Origin: Candidatus Aenigmatarchaeota archaeon
Lineage (GTDB): Archaea > Aenigmatarchaeota > Aenigmatarchaeia > CG10238-14
DNA length: 43,228 bases
NCBI GenBank assembly: GCA_017610225.1
Contig: JAFCCM010000016.1
Span: forward strand, 1 to 43,228
Direction: 5' to 3'
In this document: positions 1 to 8,395 of the stretch, piece after piece
Layout of the letters: every line of letters starts with the position of its first letter
Numbering within the stretch: position 1 is the stretch's first letter
Notes under the pieces: model-generated
What the model was told of the DNA's origin: nothing
Databases searched by the model: none
The model's input: the letters and a program-made list of their open reading frames with translations, nothing else
Made by a program: the position numbers and the translations under genes

Positions 1-40
1 TTTCTTCTATGATATAATTTCTTCTATGATATAATTTCTT
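1..40. repeat. 17-bp tandem direct repeat at the window edge
   Basis: The unit TTTCTTCTATGATATAA occurs at 1-17 and 18-34, and a third copy starts at 35 (TTTCTT) before diverging. The array is cut by the window edge, so the copy number is unknown. It lies directly upstream of the TATA-like CTTAAATATG (39-48) of the next gene, so it could be a simple repeat or part of a regulatory region. Confidence 0.85.
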
Positions 41-68
41 AAATATGTGAAAATGAATAATTAGTTTT

Positions 69-461
69 ATGTTTGGAAAAAAAACAGTAGGTCTTGTAGA
101 GTCAGTAACATTAATAGGAGAAAAAGAAATTGATATTCTTGCAAAGTTTGATACTGGTGCTCAAAGAACTAGTATTGATAAAAAACTTTTTGATGAATTG
201 GGTTTAGAAAAAATAGGTAAAGTCGAAACTACAAATGTTCATGGAAATACAACAAGACCACTAACAGAGCTTGAAATGATAATAAAGGGGGAGAAAATTA
301 TGATTGAAGCTAATGTTGCAGACAGATCAAAAAGAAAATTTAAGGTTCTAATAGGCAGAAATACAATATTTAATAACTTTGTAGTTGATATTACTAAATC
401 ACATAACTCACCAAAAGTTGGAGATTTGAATGAAAGCTTGCGTAATTGGGGGAAAAAGTAA
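69..461 (+). CDS. RimK-associated retropepsin-like (putative ATP-dependent zinc protease family) protein
   Basis: A 130-residue protein. The N-terminal half has K-F-D-T-G-A-Q (about residues 27-33), the DTGA signature of retropepsin-like aspartic proteases, and G-R-N-T (about 96-99) resembles the second conserved element of the family. This family (Pfam Zn_protease/RimB type) is often encoded beside rimK, and here the rimK start codon lies 32 bases inside this gene. The family is annotated as an ATP-dependent zinc protease; cleavage or trimming of glutamate-modified targets is inference. A TATA-like CTTAAATATG about 25 bases before the ATG suggests a leaderless transcript that starts this two-gene operon. 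Confidence 0.8.
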   Translation: MFGKKTVGLVESVTLIGEKEIDILAKFDTGAQRTSIDKKLFDELGLEKIGKVETTNVHGNTTRPLTELEMIIKGEKIMIEANVADRSKRKFKVLIGRNTIFNNFVVDITKSHNSPKVGDLNESLRNWGKK

Positions 462-1410
462 AGGAAAATCAACAATGCAGATTTTTCAGGCAATGAATGA
501 TTCTGGAAAATTTGATTCTGTTTTATTTATTCCCACAGAGAATATAACTCTTGGTGTGAAGGATGGGAAATCAAGTGTTACTTATAGGAATATAGATCTT
601 TCAGATTTTGATGTTATTGTTCCGAGAATAGGTGCTTCGAAAGCATGGTTTGCATATCAAATGTTCAAGATGCTAGAAGGTACTGATACCTATATTCCGA
701 TGAAGCCAGAAACACCGCTAATTTCACATGATAAATTCCTTACGTTAGAAGTGCTAAATAGACATGGAATACCGATTCCAGAGACATATCTGGCTATATC
801 ACCATCTGCAGCAAAAAGAGTAATTGGTGGTAGAATTAAACCCCCTTTGATAATGAAACTTCTTGGAGGAACTCAGGGGAAAGGAGTGATGTTTGCAAAA
901 GATACGAATAGTGCTGAAAGCATTGTTGATACACTTAATGTTCTTAATCAAAGTCTGTTTATAGAGAAATATATCAAAAACCCAGGGGAGGACATAAGAT
1001 TAGTTGTTCTTGGAAATGAAGTTATAACATCAGCTAAAAGAAAAGCCAAAAAAGGAGATATAAGGTCAAATCTAGGTTCTGGTGGAAAATATCAGAGCTA
1101 TAGAGTAAATTCAGAACTTGCGGATTTAGCAGTAAAATCAGCAGAAGCAGTAGGGGCGGAAATTTGTGGTGTAGATATAATTCAAGGAAAAAAGGGTCCA
1201 GTTGTTATAGAAGTAAATATAGCTTTGGGAATGAAGATTTGTCAGGTAACTGGAGTAGATATACCAAAAAAAATAGTGCATTATGTTTCTGAAAAAGGAA
1301 TGCAAGGAAAAAATGTGAAGAAATTAAGTTACTTTTTTGAAAAAGAACTTGGAAAAATACCAAAGATGTTCAAGGAGATTATAAAAGGAAAGGAAGATAA
1401 AGACGACTAA
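430..1410 (+). CDS. rimK: RimK-family ATP-grasp alpha-L-glutamate ligase
   Basis: A 326-residue ATP-grasp enzyme of usual RimK length. Visible features are the N-terminal pre-ATP-grasp domain, D-K-F-L-T (about 101-105), the glycine-rich nucleotide loop L-L-G-G-T-Q-G-K-G-V (about 144-153), E-K-Y-I-K (about 179-183), and the Mg-binding end V-V-I-E-V-N (about 258-263). RimK-type ligases add glutamate to a protein C-terminus (ribosomal S6 in E. coli) or to a small molecule such as a cofactor or an amino-group carrier; the substrate here is not visible. The ATG overlaps the upstream protease-like gene and is preceded by GGAGA, supporting translational coupling. The last four bases overlap the convergent amidotransferase gene. 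Confidence 0.88.
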   Translation: MKACVIGGKSKGKSTMQIFQAMNDSGKFDSVLFIPTENITLGVKDGKSSVTYRNIDLSDFDVIVPRIGASKAWFAYQMFKMLEGTDTYIPMKPETPLISHDKFLTLEVLNRHGIPIPETYLAISPSAAKRVIGGRIKPPLIMKLLGGTQGKGVMFAKDTNSAESIVDTLNVLNQSLFIEKYIKNPGEDIRLVVLGNEVITSAKRKAKKGDIRSNLGSGGKYQSYRVNSELADLAVKSAEAVGAEICGVDIIQGKKGPVVIEVNIALGMKICQVTGVDIPKKIVHYVSEKGMQGKNVKKLSYFFEKELGKIPKMFKEIIKGKEDKDD

Positions 1411-1988
1411 TTTTTACATAACTTCAGGAAATTGTTAAAAATTATTTTACCATCTTTAGTCATTTCTGGGTGAAATTGGACACCAAAATGTGGTTTGGTT
1501 TTATGTTGAAGCATCTCATATTCACAGTCATTTGAATTTGCCAAACTTTCAAAACAATTTGGAAGAATCCCACCGGCAAAACTATGTCCTTTATAGACGA
1601 AGAATTTACCTTTGCTAATTAACGGATTGTTTTTGATAACTCTGATATAATGATAACCTTGTGATCTCCAGTCCATCTTGAAGAGATGACCATTATAATA
1701 TTCGATTAAAAATTCATGACCATAACATATGCCAAGGATAGGTCTATTTTTCATAAGACGGATTACTTTGTAATTAAAATTTCTTTTTTTTCTAATTTGT
1801 ATGTCATTTCCGCCTGTTAGAATTGCACCATCTATAAGATTGAAGTTTATTTTTTTGATGTCAGCTTTCAATGGGTCTACTCTGATTATCGTTACTTTTT
1901 TACTTCTTAGATAATCTACTATTTCTTTGTAGTGTTTGCTTTTGTTGTCAACTAGCAGAATGTTTAAAGGTTTTTTTCTCAAAAACAC
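1407..1988 (-). CDS. Class I glutamine amidotransferase-like protein
   Basis: A 193-residue stand-alone GATase-1 domain. The nucleophile elbow G-I-C-Y-G-H (about 88-93) carries the catalytic Cys, and G-V-Q-F-H-P-E (about 170-176) supplies the His and Glu. An oxyanion-strand motif L-T-G-G-N-D lies at about 57-62. The domain resembles the GuaA glutaminase subunit and related small amidotransferases, which hydrolyse glutamine and pass ammonia to a partner synthetase, but no partner is adjacent, so the target is unknown. It converges on rimK with a 4-base overlap. Confidence 0.75.
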   Translation of the reverse strand: MFLRKKPLNILLVDNKSKHYKEIVDYLRSKKVTIIRVDPLKADIKKINFNLIDGAILTGGNDIQIRKKRNFNYKVIRLMKNRPILGICYGHEFLIEYYNGHLFKMDWRSQGYHYIRVIKNNPLISKGKFFVYKGHSFAGGILPNCFESLANSNDCEYEMLQHKTKPHFGVQFHPEMTKDGKIIFNNFLKLCKN

Positions 1989-2037
1989 ACCTTACTTTAT
2001 ATGGGATTAGAAAGTTAAAAAAGAAAATGAGAAATTA

Positions 2038-2271
2038 TTACTGATCTTCTAAAGGTACTTCAGTATTTACTCTTTCCCAATATAGATTTAAATCTTCTCC
2101 AGTGTTATACCTTATTTGAATCAATGGGTATCTCATTTCAAAAGTTCCTTGTTCTAAATATTGGTTTTCATAACCCATTTCTCTAGCAATTCTTAATGCT
2201 ACTTGAATTTTTTCTTTTGACCAATCTACAACACTAATATTTGCTACAGGCATATTTCTATCGGGTAACAT
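2038..2271 (-). CDS. Hypothetical 77-residue protein
   Basis: Not recognised. A small soluble protein with no membrane segment and an acidic C-terminus. An upstream in-frame ATG at 2295 would give 85 residues, but the TATA-like element (TATTTAAG on this strand, about 2311-2318) predicts transcription to begin near 2288, inside that longer form. The ATG at 2271 has GGTGG seven bases upstream, so I chose it. Function unknown. Confidence 0.6.
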   Translation of the reverse strand: MLPDRNMPVANISVVDWSKEKIQVALRIAREMGYENQYLEQGTFEMRYPLIQIRYNTGEDLNLYWERVNTEVPLEDQ

Positions 2272-2326
2272 AATTCTTCCACCTTCAGATTTCATGATAG
2301 AAAGTTAAGACTTAAATACCTTTCAT

Positions 2327-4813
2327 TCACTCAACATAAATCCCTGGTTTCCCGAATTTAGATCTTTTTGCCTTTCCTTCAGGGTCATACTCAGGTTTGA
2401 CAGAAGATTGGATAATCACTTCCTTATTGAATATTTTCTCAAATAAATTTTTAGAAGAATTAAAGTTCTCAAATTCTGGTGGAATAACATAGATGTAAAT
2501 TTTCTTAACTTCTTTTTCAACCAATTCCAACACATGTCTTATGTCTTCAACAGTTTTTCTGATTGACTGCTCTTCTTTCTCAGCTTTCTCATCTATTAAA
2601 TTATCATCAGGTCTAGACCACTTCTGGGTTGAAATGAATGGTTTCTCACCCAATTTTTCCCAAAGTTCTTCACAAGTATGTGGTGCAAACGGAGTAAACA
2701 TAATTAATAAATTTTTATAACATTCTTTATCTGGATATCTACTCAATTCATTTGTTAGAGTAATCAATCTAAAAACAGCTTTATTATGTTCAAGATTTTT
2801 CATACTTTCAGTTACTTTTTTGATTGTTTTTTGTGTTATACTTTGGATATATTTCTGTTTGTTATGAGATTTTTCTAATAAATCATAAATTGATGCTACT
2901 TTATCTAGAATTTTTATAACCCCTTTTAAATCCCTGTCAGACCATTCAATTGCTTTATCTGGGGCGGCCATTGATAAAAGATAAGTCCTTAAAACATCAA
3001 CACCATACTTATCTATTATATCCCGAGGATCGATTGTGTTACCTTTGGACTTGGACATTTTCACTCCACCTTTCTGCACCATACCTTGATTCAATAGCCT
3101 CAAGAAGGGCTCATCAAAGTTTAACAATCCTAAGTCATGTAAAAATTTTGTTATAAATCTTGAATACATTAAATGACCAACAGCATGTTCTGTTCCACCA
3201 ATATATTGGTCAACAGGTGCCCAGTAATTAAGAATTTTACTGTTGAAAATTTCTTTTTCATTCTTAGGATCAGGATATCTTAAAAAATACCAAGCACTGT
3301 CAACAAATGTAGTCATTGTGTCAGTTTCTCTTTTTGCAGGACCTCCACATTTAGGACAAGTCGTGTTAACGAACTCTTCATTTGTTGTAAGCGGCGAGAT
3401 TACTTTTGCTTTGAAATCAACATTCATTGGAAGTTTTAGTGGTAAATCCTTTTCTGATAATGGAACTATCCCACATTTTTCGCAATATACTACAGGAATA
3501 GGTGTTCCCCAATATCTTTGTCTAGAGATACACCAGTCACGAATTTTGTAATTGACTGTTTTTTCAGCAAGTCTCTTTTCAATCAAAAAATCTCCTATAG
3601 ATTTTATTGCTTCTTCAGTCTTCATTCCATCAAATTGTTGAGAATTAGTTATAATCCCAGGTTCTGTGTATGCTCGTTCCATTTCTTCTTCTTCCAATTC
3701 CTTTCCTGGAGGATTAGTAACATTCTTTAATCTTAAATCATACTTTTTTGCAAATTCAAAATCCCTTTGATCCTGAGTAGGGACTCCCATCACAATTCCA
3801 GTTCCATAAGACATAATAACATAATTAGCGATCCATAACGGAATTTCTTCTTTTGTAACTGGGTTGATTATATATTTTCCAATGAACACACCTTTTTTTT
3901 CCTTTTCTTCTGATATTCTCTCAAGTTCAGTCGTTTTTTTTACTTCTTCTTTAAACTCATTAACAACTTTTTCATATTCTGTTCCTTTGATTAATTTATC
4001 AACTAATGGATGTTCTGGGGCTAAAACCATGAATGTTATACCAAAATAAGTATCAGGTCTGGTTGTGAAACATGTTAATTCTTCATCATTATCTTTTACT
4101 TTAAATTTTAGGTCTATTCCGTGGCTCTTTCCAATCCAATTCCTCTGCATGGCTTTCAATTTTTCAGACCATTCTATTTTTTCCAATCCTTCAAGTAATT
4201 GGTCAGCATATTTTGTGATTTTGAAAAACCACTGTTCTATATCTTTTTGAATAACTTCTGTTCCACATCTCCAACACTTACCATCTTTCACATCTTCATT
4301 TGCTAATGTGGTTTTACAACTTGGACACCAGTTTCCTGGGGATAATTTTTTATAGGCTAAACCCTTCTCATATAATTTCAGGAATAACCATTGGTTCCAT
4401 TTGTAGTAATCCTCATGACATGTAGTGACTTCCTTGGTCCAGTCATAACTCAGAGATAAAGCATAGAACTGATCTTTCATAGTTTCAATATTTTCAGCAA
4501 CACTTTTTTGTGGATGAATTCCTTTTTCTTTCGCAGAATTCTCGGAAGGTAAACCAAATGCATCCCAACCCATTGGATATAGAACGTTAAATCCATTCAT
4601 TCTCATAAATCTGGCAAAACTATCTCCAATAACATAATTTCTCGCGTGACCTACATGAGCTGCAACACCAGAAGGATAAGGAAACATTTCAAGAACATAG
4701 TATTTCTTTAAGGAAGGGTCGTCTTTTGTTTGAAAGATTTTAGATTCTAACCATTTCTTTTTCCATTTCTCTTCTATTTCCTTGTGGTTTTTGGTATCGG
4801 TAGCAATAGACAT
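2327..4813 (-). CDS. leuS: Leucyl-tRNA synthetase, bacterial architecture
   Basis: An 828-residue class I synthetase that charges tRNA-Leu. The HIGH box is H-V-G-H (about 54-57) and the KMSKS loop is K-M-S-K-S (about 594-598). The zinc module N-W-C-P-S-C with C-W-R-C precedes the CP1 editing domain, which contains the threonine-rich T-T-R-P-D-T and an editing segment G-V-P-T-Q-D-Q-R-D. Zinc module before CP1 and about 830 residues is the bacterial layout; archaeal and eukaryotic LeuRS are longer with CP1 placed differently. The editing motif reads V-P-T-Q-D where bacterial enzymes usually have A-V-P-A-H-D. A GTG precedes the chosen ATG by one codon. A TATA-like TTTATATATGC lies at about 4844-4853. 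Confidence 0.95.
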   Translation of the reverse strand: MSIATDTKNHKEIEEKWKKKWLESKIFQTKDDPSLKKYYVLEMFPYPSGVAAHVGHARNYVIGDSFARFMRMNGFNVLYPMGWDAFGLPSENSAKEKGIHPQKSVAENIETMKDQFYALSLSYDWTKEVTTCHEDYYKWNQWLFLKLYEKGLAYKKLSPGNWCPSCKTTLANEDVKDGKCWRCGTEVIQKDIEQWFFKITKYADQLLEGLEKIEWSEKLKAMQRNWIGKSHGIDLKFKVKDNDEELTCFTTRPDTYFGITFMVLAPEHPLVDKLIKGTEYEKVVNEFKEEVKKTTELERISEEKEKKGVFIGKYIINPVTKEEIPLWIANYVIMSYGTGIVMGVPTQDQRDFEFAKKYDLRLKNVTNPPGKELEEEEMERAYTEPGIITNSQQFDGMKTEEAIKSIGDFLIEKRLAEKTVNYKIRDWCISRQRYWGTPIPVVYCEKCGIVPLSEKDLPLKLPMNVDFKAKVISPLTTNEEFVNTTCPKCGGPAKRETDTMTTFVDSAWYFLRYPDPKNEKEIFNSKILNYWAPVDQYIGGTEHAVGHLMYSRFITKFLHDLGLLNFDEPFLRLLNQGMVQKGGVKMSKSKGNTIDPRDIIDKYGVDVLRTYLLSMAAPDKAIEWSDRDLKGVIKILDKVASIYDLLEKSHNKQKYIQSITQKTIKKVTESMKNLEHNKAVFRLITLTNELSRYPDKECYKNLLIMFTPFAPHTCEELWEKLGEKPFISTQKWSRPDDNLIDEKAEKEEQSIRKTVEDIRHVLELVEKEVKKIYIYVIPPEFENFNSSKNLFEKIFNKEVIIQSSVKPEYDPEGKAKRSKFGKPGIYVE

Positions 4814-4899
4814 CACGTTCGTATTATTATTAGTTAAAAGAGCATATATAAAAACCTTAACAATTTAAAAATCTAAAAGAATTATTGTTAAGAGAATAA

Positions 4900-4989
4900 G
4901 GGCTCGTAGCTCAGCTTGGATATGTAAAAACCAAAAAGAGCGGCAGGCTTCTAACCTGAAGGTCGAGGGTTCGAATCCCTTCGGGCCCA
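4900..4989 (+). tRNA. tRNA-Arg (anticodon TCT) with a D-loop intron
   Basis: The acceptor stem GGGCTCG (4900-4906) pairs with CGGGCCC (4982-4988), and A4989 is the discriminator; CCA is not encoded. The anticodon loop CTTCTAA (4948-4954) places TCT at 4950-4952, which reads AGA and AGG. The T arm is GAGGG-TTCGAAT-CCCTT. The D stem is GCTC (4909-4912) with GAGC (4938-4941), but the D-loop is about 15 bases too long. Removing 4922-4936 gives a standard 75-nt tRNA. The first anticodon-stem pair (G4943, A4959) is a mismatch. The gene is divergent from leuS, and an ATTTAAAAATC element upstream (about 4863-4873) could be its TATA box. Confidence 0.93.
4922..4936 (+). other. 15-nt tRNA intron in the D-loop with BHB-like fold
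   Basis: TTGG (4916-4919) pairs with CCAA (4931-4934) as a 4-bp central helix. The 5' bulge is ATA (4920-4922) and the 3' bulge AAA (4935-4937), the latter next to the D stem GAGC. Cutting each bulge after its second base removes 4922-4936 and leaves TTGGAT-A-GAGC, the expected D arm. The outer side has unpaired AGC opposite the AAA bulge, so this is a relaxed rather than strict BHB motif. The precise excision is inferred from folding by eye. Confidence 0.75.
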
Positions 4990-5030
4990 TTATTGTAAAG
5001 TATTTAAAGTTTTTTATACATTTTGAGATT

Positions 5031-5993
5031 ATGTCAAGAATATTAGACAAACTTGTGAAGGGAAGAGAACGTGATATTGCTCTACTATTAGCGTTTATTG
5101 CTGGTCTTATAATTTGTACTCCTGTGTATATGCTTGATGAAAAATATGAATTTAGTTCTGCCGCGAAAGGACGTGCAGCTAGAGCTACTGAAAGAGCTCA
5201 TCATCCCACATTAACTCCTTCCCCCATACCTACTCCTGGATGTGTATCTGAATATAGAGTTGGTGATAGAATTTTTAATCCTAATGTATCAGCTTTTGAT
5301 ATATCTACAGATATTTATGAAACATTAAAGTATCAACCTAGATACCATCGTGGATTTGATTTACGAGAATATGCTGAGGAGTTAGGTCCTGAAGGTATAG
5401 CCAATGAAATTCTCAGAAGAAATAATCTTAATGTGGGGATTTACGAACCTTTGGGGTCAGGAATTGAATTGTGTATACCTTGGCATTATTTAAGTCCGAA
5501 TGATATTTTTATAGTTGGGGATAAGGTGATGCGTAGCATATTGTTAACACCTACACCTGGAGGGCATATAACTATGTCTTCAGATACTTCAAAAGAATCA
5601 AATCTTCCTCTTATATTGAAAAAGTTGGGAAAAGATTCAGATATAGAACCATCAATTCTAACACCAACACAAACATTATTCCCAACTTTAACACCTACTA
5701 TGACGCATCCCTATACTGTTGAACTAGGTCAAAATTTTTATAAAATAGCAGATGCTGTTATACTATCTTTTGAAGATCAAAGAATTTCAATATTTCCGAA
5801 AACTGATCCGGAAGTTAGAACAAGACTAGTTGCTGAACATCTTATGAGAGACAATGGATTTTGGTATAATGGAAGACTTCATGAGATACCTGGAAGTACC
5901 TCTAGTAGAAGTTTGAAAGTTGGGGAAGTAATAGATCTTGGACTATATGGTAAATTTTTTCCAACACCCACGCCTTCCCCAATAAACTATTAA
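5031..5993 (+). CDS. Membrane-anchored extracellular protein with Thr/Pro linkers and possible LysM-like modules
   Basis: Not recognised as a known family. A short charged N-terminus (about 1-16) leads into one membrane segment (about 17-38), then roughly 280 residues predicted outside the cell. Linkers rich in Thr and Pro occur near residues 60-70, 210-225 and at the C-terminus (F-P-T-P-T-P-S-P). Between them are two modules with a Y-x-V-x-x-G-x-x-x-Y-x-I-A-D type opening (second near 230-245), reminiscent of LysM-style carbohydrate-binding repeats but too weak to assert. Two external Cys residues (about 71 and 147) might pair. TATTTAAAGT at 5001-5010 puts transcription start near the ATG, suggesting a leaderless mRNA. 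Confidence 0.65.
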   Translation: MSRILDKLVKGRERDIALLLAFIAGLIICTPVYMLDEKYEFSSAAKGRAARATERAHHPTLTPSPIPTPGCVSEYRVGDRIFNPNVSAFDISTDIYETLKYQPRYHRGFDLREYAEELGPEGIANEILRRNNLNVGIYEPLGSGIELCIPWHYLSPNDIFIVGDKVMRSILLTPTPGGHITMSSDTSKESNLPLILKKLGKDSDIEPSILTPTQTLFPTLTPTMTHPYTVELGQNFYKIADAVILSFEDQRISIFPKTDPEVRTRLVAEHLMRDNGFWYNGRLHEIPGSTSSRSLKVGEVIDLGLYGKFFPTPTPSPINY

Positions 5994-6018
5994 ACTATCC
6001 AATTCCTAATCAATATTC

Positions 6019-6804
6019 ATGTCAATGCGAGACTTTTGGGATATAGTACGAGAAGTAATAGAACAATCAGATGTAGTAATAGAAGTCCTAGATGCAAGAA
6101 TGCCTGAACAGACAAGAAATAGAAAAGTTGAAAAAATGGTTAAAATAGCCAGAAAACCTCTAGTTTTCGCGGTGAATAAATCTGACTTAATAACAACTAA
6201 AACACAGAAAAAATATAGAGAAATCTTACAACAAACTGCTCTTTGTATGTTTGTTTCATGTAGAAATAGGAAGGGAATATCTTTTTTAAAAAGAAAAGTG
6301 TTTGAAATCGCTAAGAAGAGATCTCGCCATTGGATTAACATAGGTGTAATTGGCTATCCAAATACTGGTAAATCTTCATTGATAAACGCTCTAGCCGGCA
6401 GAAAAAAAGCAAAAGTGGGAGCAAAACCAGGATTTACAAGAGGAGTGCAGTGGATAAGTGCTGGTCCGGGAATAAGATTATTTGATACCCCAGGAGTGAT
6501 TCCATTTTCAGAATTTAGAAATGATGAAATTAAACAAGCATTGATTGGTGTATTAGACCCTTCAAAAATAGAAGATCCTGAAGATGTCGCGAAGAAAATA
6601 GTTCAGATATTTTTGAATGAGAACAAGTCTGCTTTAGAGAAATTATATAAGGTTGAAATTGGTAACAAGCGGTTTAATGCCATTATTAACGAGATAGGTA
6701 CAGTCCGAAATATGCTCAAGAAAGGTGGAGTTATAGATACTCATCGTGTTTATTTGGTTATTATTAATGATTGGCAGAAAGGGAAGTTATTGTTGAGAGA
6801 TTAA
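6019..6804 (+). CDS. Circularly permuted GTPase of the YlqF/YawG (MMR1/HSR1) family
   Basis: A 261-residue GTPase whose motifs occur in permuted order: G4 N-K-S-D (about 54-57), G5-like V-S-C-R (about 75-78), then G1 G-Y-P-N-T-G-K-S-S (about 112-120) and G3 D-T-P-G-V (about 156-160). The G4-G5-G1-G3 order defines the YlqF/RbgA/YawG family, whose members act in ribosome large-subunit assembly; that role here is family knowledge, not seen in the sequence. The C-terminal helical part (about 175-261) is typical. A second ATG two codons in (6025) is an alternative start. The 3' end overlaps the convergent gene by four bases. Confidence 0.88.
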   Translation: MSMRDFWDIVREVIEQSDVVIEVLDARMPEQTRNRKVEKMVKIARKPLVFAVNKSDLITTKTQKKYREILQQTALCMFVSCRNRKGISFLKRKVFEIAKKRSRHWINIGVIGYPNTGKSSLINALAGRKKAKVGAKPGFTRGVQWISAGPGIRLFDTPGVIPFSEFRNDEIKQALIGVLDPSKIEDPEDVAKKIVQIFLNENKSALEKLYKVEIGNKRFNAIINEIGTVRNMLKKGGVIDTHRVYLVIINDWQKGKLLLRD

Positions 6805-7541
6805 GAACCTAATAAGATTGAAGAAAATTGATACAATAATTTTTCCAAGATTTTTTTCTCATTTTTTCTCAAAGATCCTACATTGTATAAGTCAGCTGTT
6901 GACCACAATTGAGATAAAGAACCTCGATTATGTGTGACATGTTCTAGAATTAATTCTTTTAATTTTTCTATATCTATTTTCATACGACCACCTAAATGAG
7001 CTAAAAACATACTTGCAATATCTATTCTATCTTTTCCGTAAAATGGTCTATCTATTTCTATACAGTGATATCCACGCCTTAACTTTAACATTACCTGATA
7101 TTCAGGTGAAGCTACTCTAACTTCACCCTGTTCAGTTTCAATTTCAATTGAACTTTCTCTAAAATCATCTGTAACAACCCAATCATGAATTCTATCTAAA
7201 CTAACACCTATAGGTATTCCATTCAGTTCAAGGAATAATTCACATTCTTTAGAACCATAATGAACATTTCCATATAGATCAGTTGTATTAAATAGTAGTC
7301 TAATTCCTTGTTCAGATGCTACAGAATCTATATCACCACTAGGTCTTCTCATATTTCTAAGACCCAAAAGTTCTGGTAATACAACATGTCCACCAATAAC
7401 GATCGTATCATTTCCAGAGTTTCTATAAAGTCCAGTAGAAACTTCCAACAAATCATTATTACTAACAATTCGTCTATATTGATCCCAATTTGTTACCTCA
7501 TGTGGTATACCATATTTTGTGCATAATTGTGATAATTGCAT
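6801..7541 (-). CDS. Nucleotidyltransferase-fold-like protein
   Basis: A 246-residue protein resembling the stand-alone nucleotidyltransferase fold (AbiEii/MNT-like). I-G-G-H near residue 50, then R-R-P-S-G-D-I-D (about 65-72) with a D-x-D pair, a later V-S-L-D-R-I-H-D stretch, A-S-P-E (about 145-148), and K-D-R-I-D-I-A (about 170-176) followed by a helical tail. This matches the general pattern of sugar or aminoglycoside-type nucleotidyltransferases, but the substrate is unknown. The ATG at 7541 was chosen over a TTG at 7547 because a TATA-like TTTTTAAATATA (around 7566) predicts transcription start at about 7540. No obvious partner gene of a toxin-antitoxin pair is adjacent. Confidence 0.5.
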   Translation of the reverse strand: MQLSQLCTKYGIPHEVTNWDQYRRIVSNNDLLEVSTGLYRNSGNDTIVIGGHVVLPELLGLRNMRRPSGDIDSVASEQGIRLLFNTTDLYGNVHYGSKECELFLELNGIPIGVSLDRIHDWVVTDDFRESSIEIETEQGEVRVASPEYQVMLKLRRGYHCIEIDRPFYGKDRIDIASMFLAHLGGRMKIDIEKLKELILEHVTHNRGSLSQLWSTADLYNVGSLRKNEKKILEKLLYQFSSILLGS

Positions 7542-7660
7542 GAACAAAGAAAGTGAATATTATATTTAAAAATCTATCGTTAAAGAATAAATAGAAACAC
7601 TAACTCTGTCCTTTTCCTTTTTGATTCATTTCAAAATCGATATCACGTCATTTAGTTAGA

Positions 7661-7668
7661 TTTAAATA
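7661..7668 (+). promoter_or_regulatory. TATA box for a leaderless gene
   Basis: TTTAAATA centred about 27 bases before the likely transcription start. It favours the ATG at 7694 over the in-frame TTG at 7670, which would lie upstream of the transcript. Confidence 0.6.
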
Positions 7669-7693
7669 CTTGGCTACCATAAATCGTTGCTGT

Positions 7694-8350
7694 ATGTTCC
7701 AAAAAATTGAGCCGTATAATTGTGAATTTAGTAATCAATGTCCATTTTCTCATTACCCAAAATCAAGTATTTTACCTTTAACAGGATTAGGATTCCCAAA
7801 GTGTGATGGTGTTCTTCCAGACGAGGAAACAGTAAAATATTTTTGTGAACTTCATAGAGAACTCTTTGTTTATGCAGAAAAAAATGGAATACGACTATAC
7901 CGTGTCCCTGTGAAAGTTCCCACTTCACCTGAACGTGTTTCTTGTTCTATGACAGTTATTAATGAAATAGTTACTGGACTACAAGGAATTACTGGAACTG
8001 GTTTATTAACACCTATTCAATATGGTGAATTCCTTTCAACAACTAGTAGATTTGCTTCTACACTAAGTAGTTTATGGAGTATTTTAAAAATGTTTGAAAC
8101 AAGCCAAATGAATCATAGAAATCAATATAATCCAGATGATCCAGAAGAATCACTTCGTAGATTTTTATGTAAGGAATTTAAAGGAACCAAAAAAAATGAC
8201 ATACATAATTATCTTTTGAAGACAAATGGTGGACCCTTATCAAAGGTTGATGAAGATGATATTAGAATGTTATTAACAAGATTCGATAGACTAATATTTG
8301 CTTTGGGTGGACAAAATTATTTTGATAAATTAGAAGAATCTCTGAGATAG
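7694..8350 (+). CDS. Hypothetical cysteine-containing protein
   Basis: Not recognised. A 218-residue soluble protein. The N-terminal 70 residues contain several Cys (C-x5-C near 10-16, another near 36, and C-x-x-H near 51-54), which could bind a metal; this is a guess. The rest is helical and charged. An in-frame TTG at 7670 would extend it by eight residues, but the TATA box at 7661-7668 supports leaderless translation from 7694. Confidence 0.55.
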   Translation: MFQKIEPYNCEFSNQCPFSHYPKSSILPLTGLGFPKCDGVLPDEETVKYFCELHRELFVYAEKNGIRLYRVPVKVPTSPERVSCSMTVINEIVTGLQGITGTGLLTPIQYGEFLSTTSRFASTLSSLWSILKMFETSQMNHRNQYNPDDPEESLRRFLCKEFKGTKKNDIHNYLLKTNGGPLSKVDEDDIRMLLTRFDRLIFALGGQNYFDKLEESLR

Positions 8351-8395
8351 TTAAAACTTAATAACCTATAACACATAATTATTCTTTGAGTATTA

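Noticed and set aside
4865..5050. 61-residue minus-strand frame over tRNA-Arg
   Set aside because: It is the antisense of the tRNA and its flanks; the tRNA explains the sequence.
6801..7541. Toxin-antitoxin (AbiEii/MNT) module
   Set aside because: Only the nucleotidyltransferase-like protein is seen; no adjacent antitoxin or HEPN partner, so I do not call a module.
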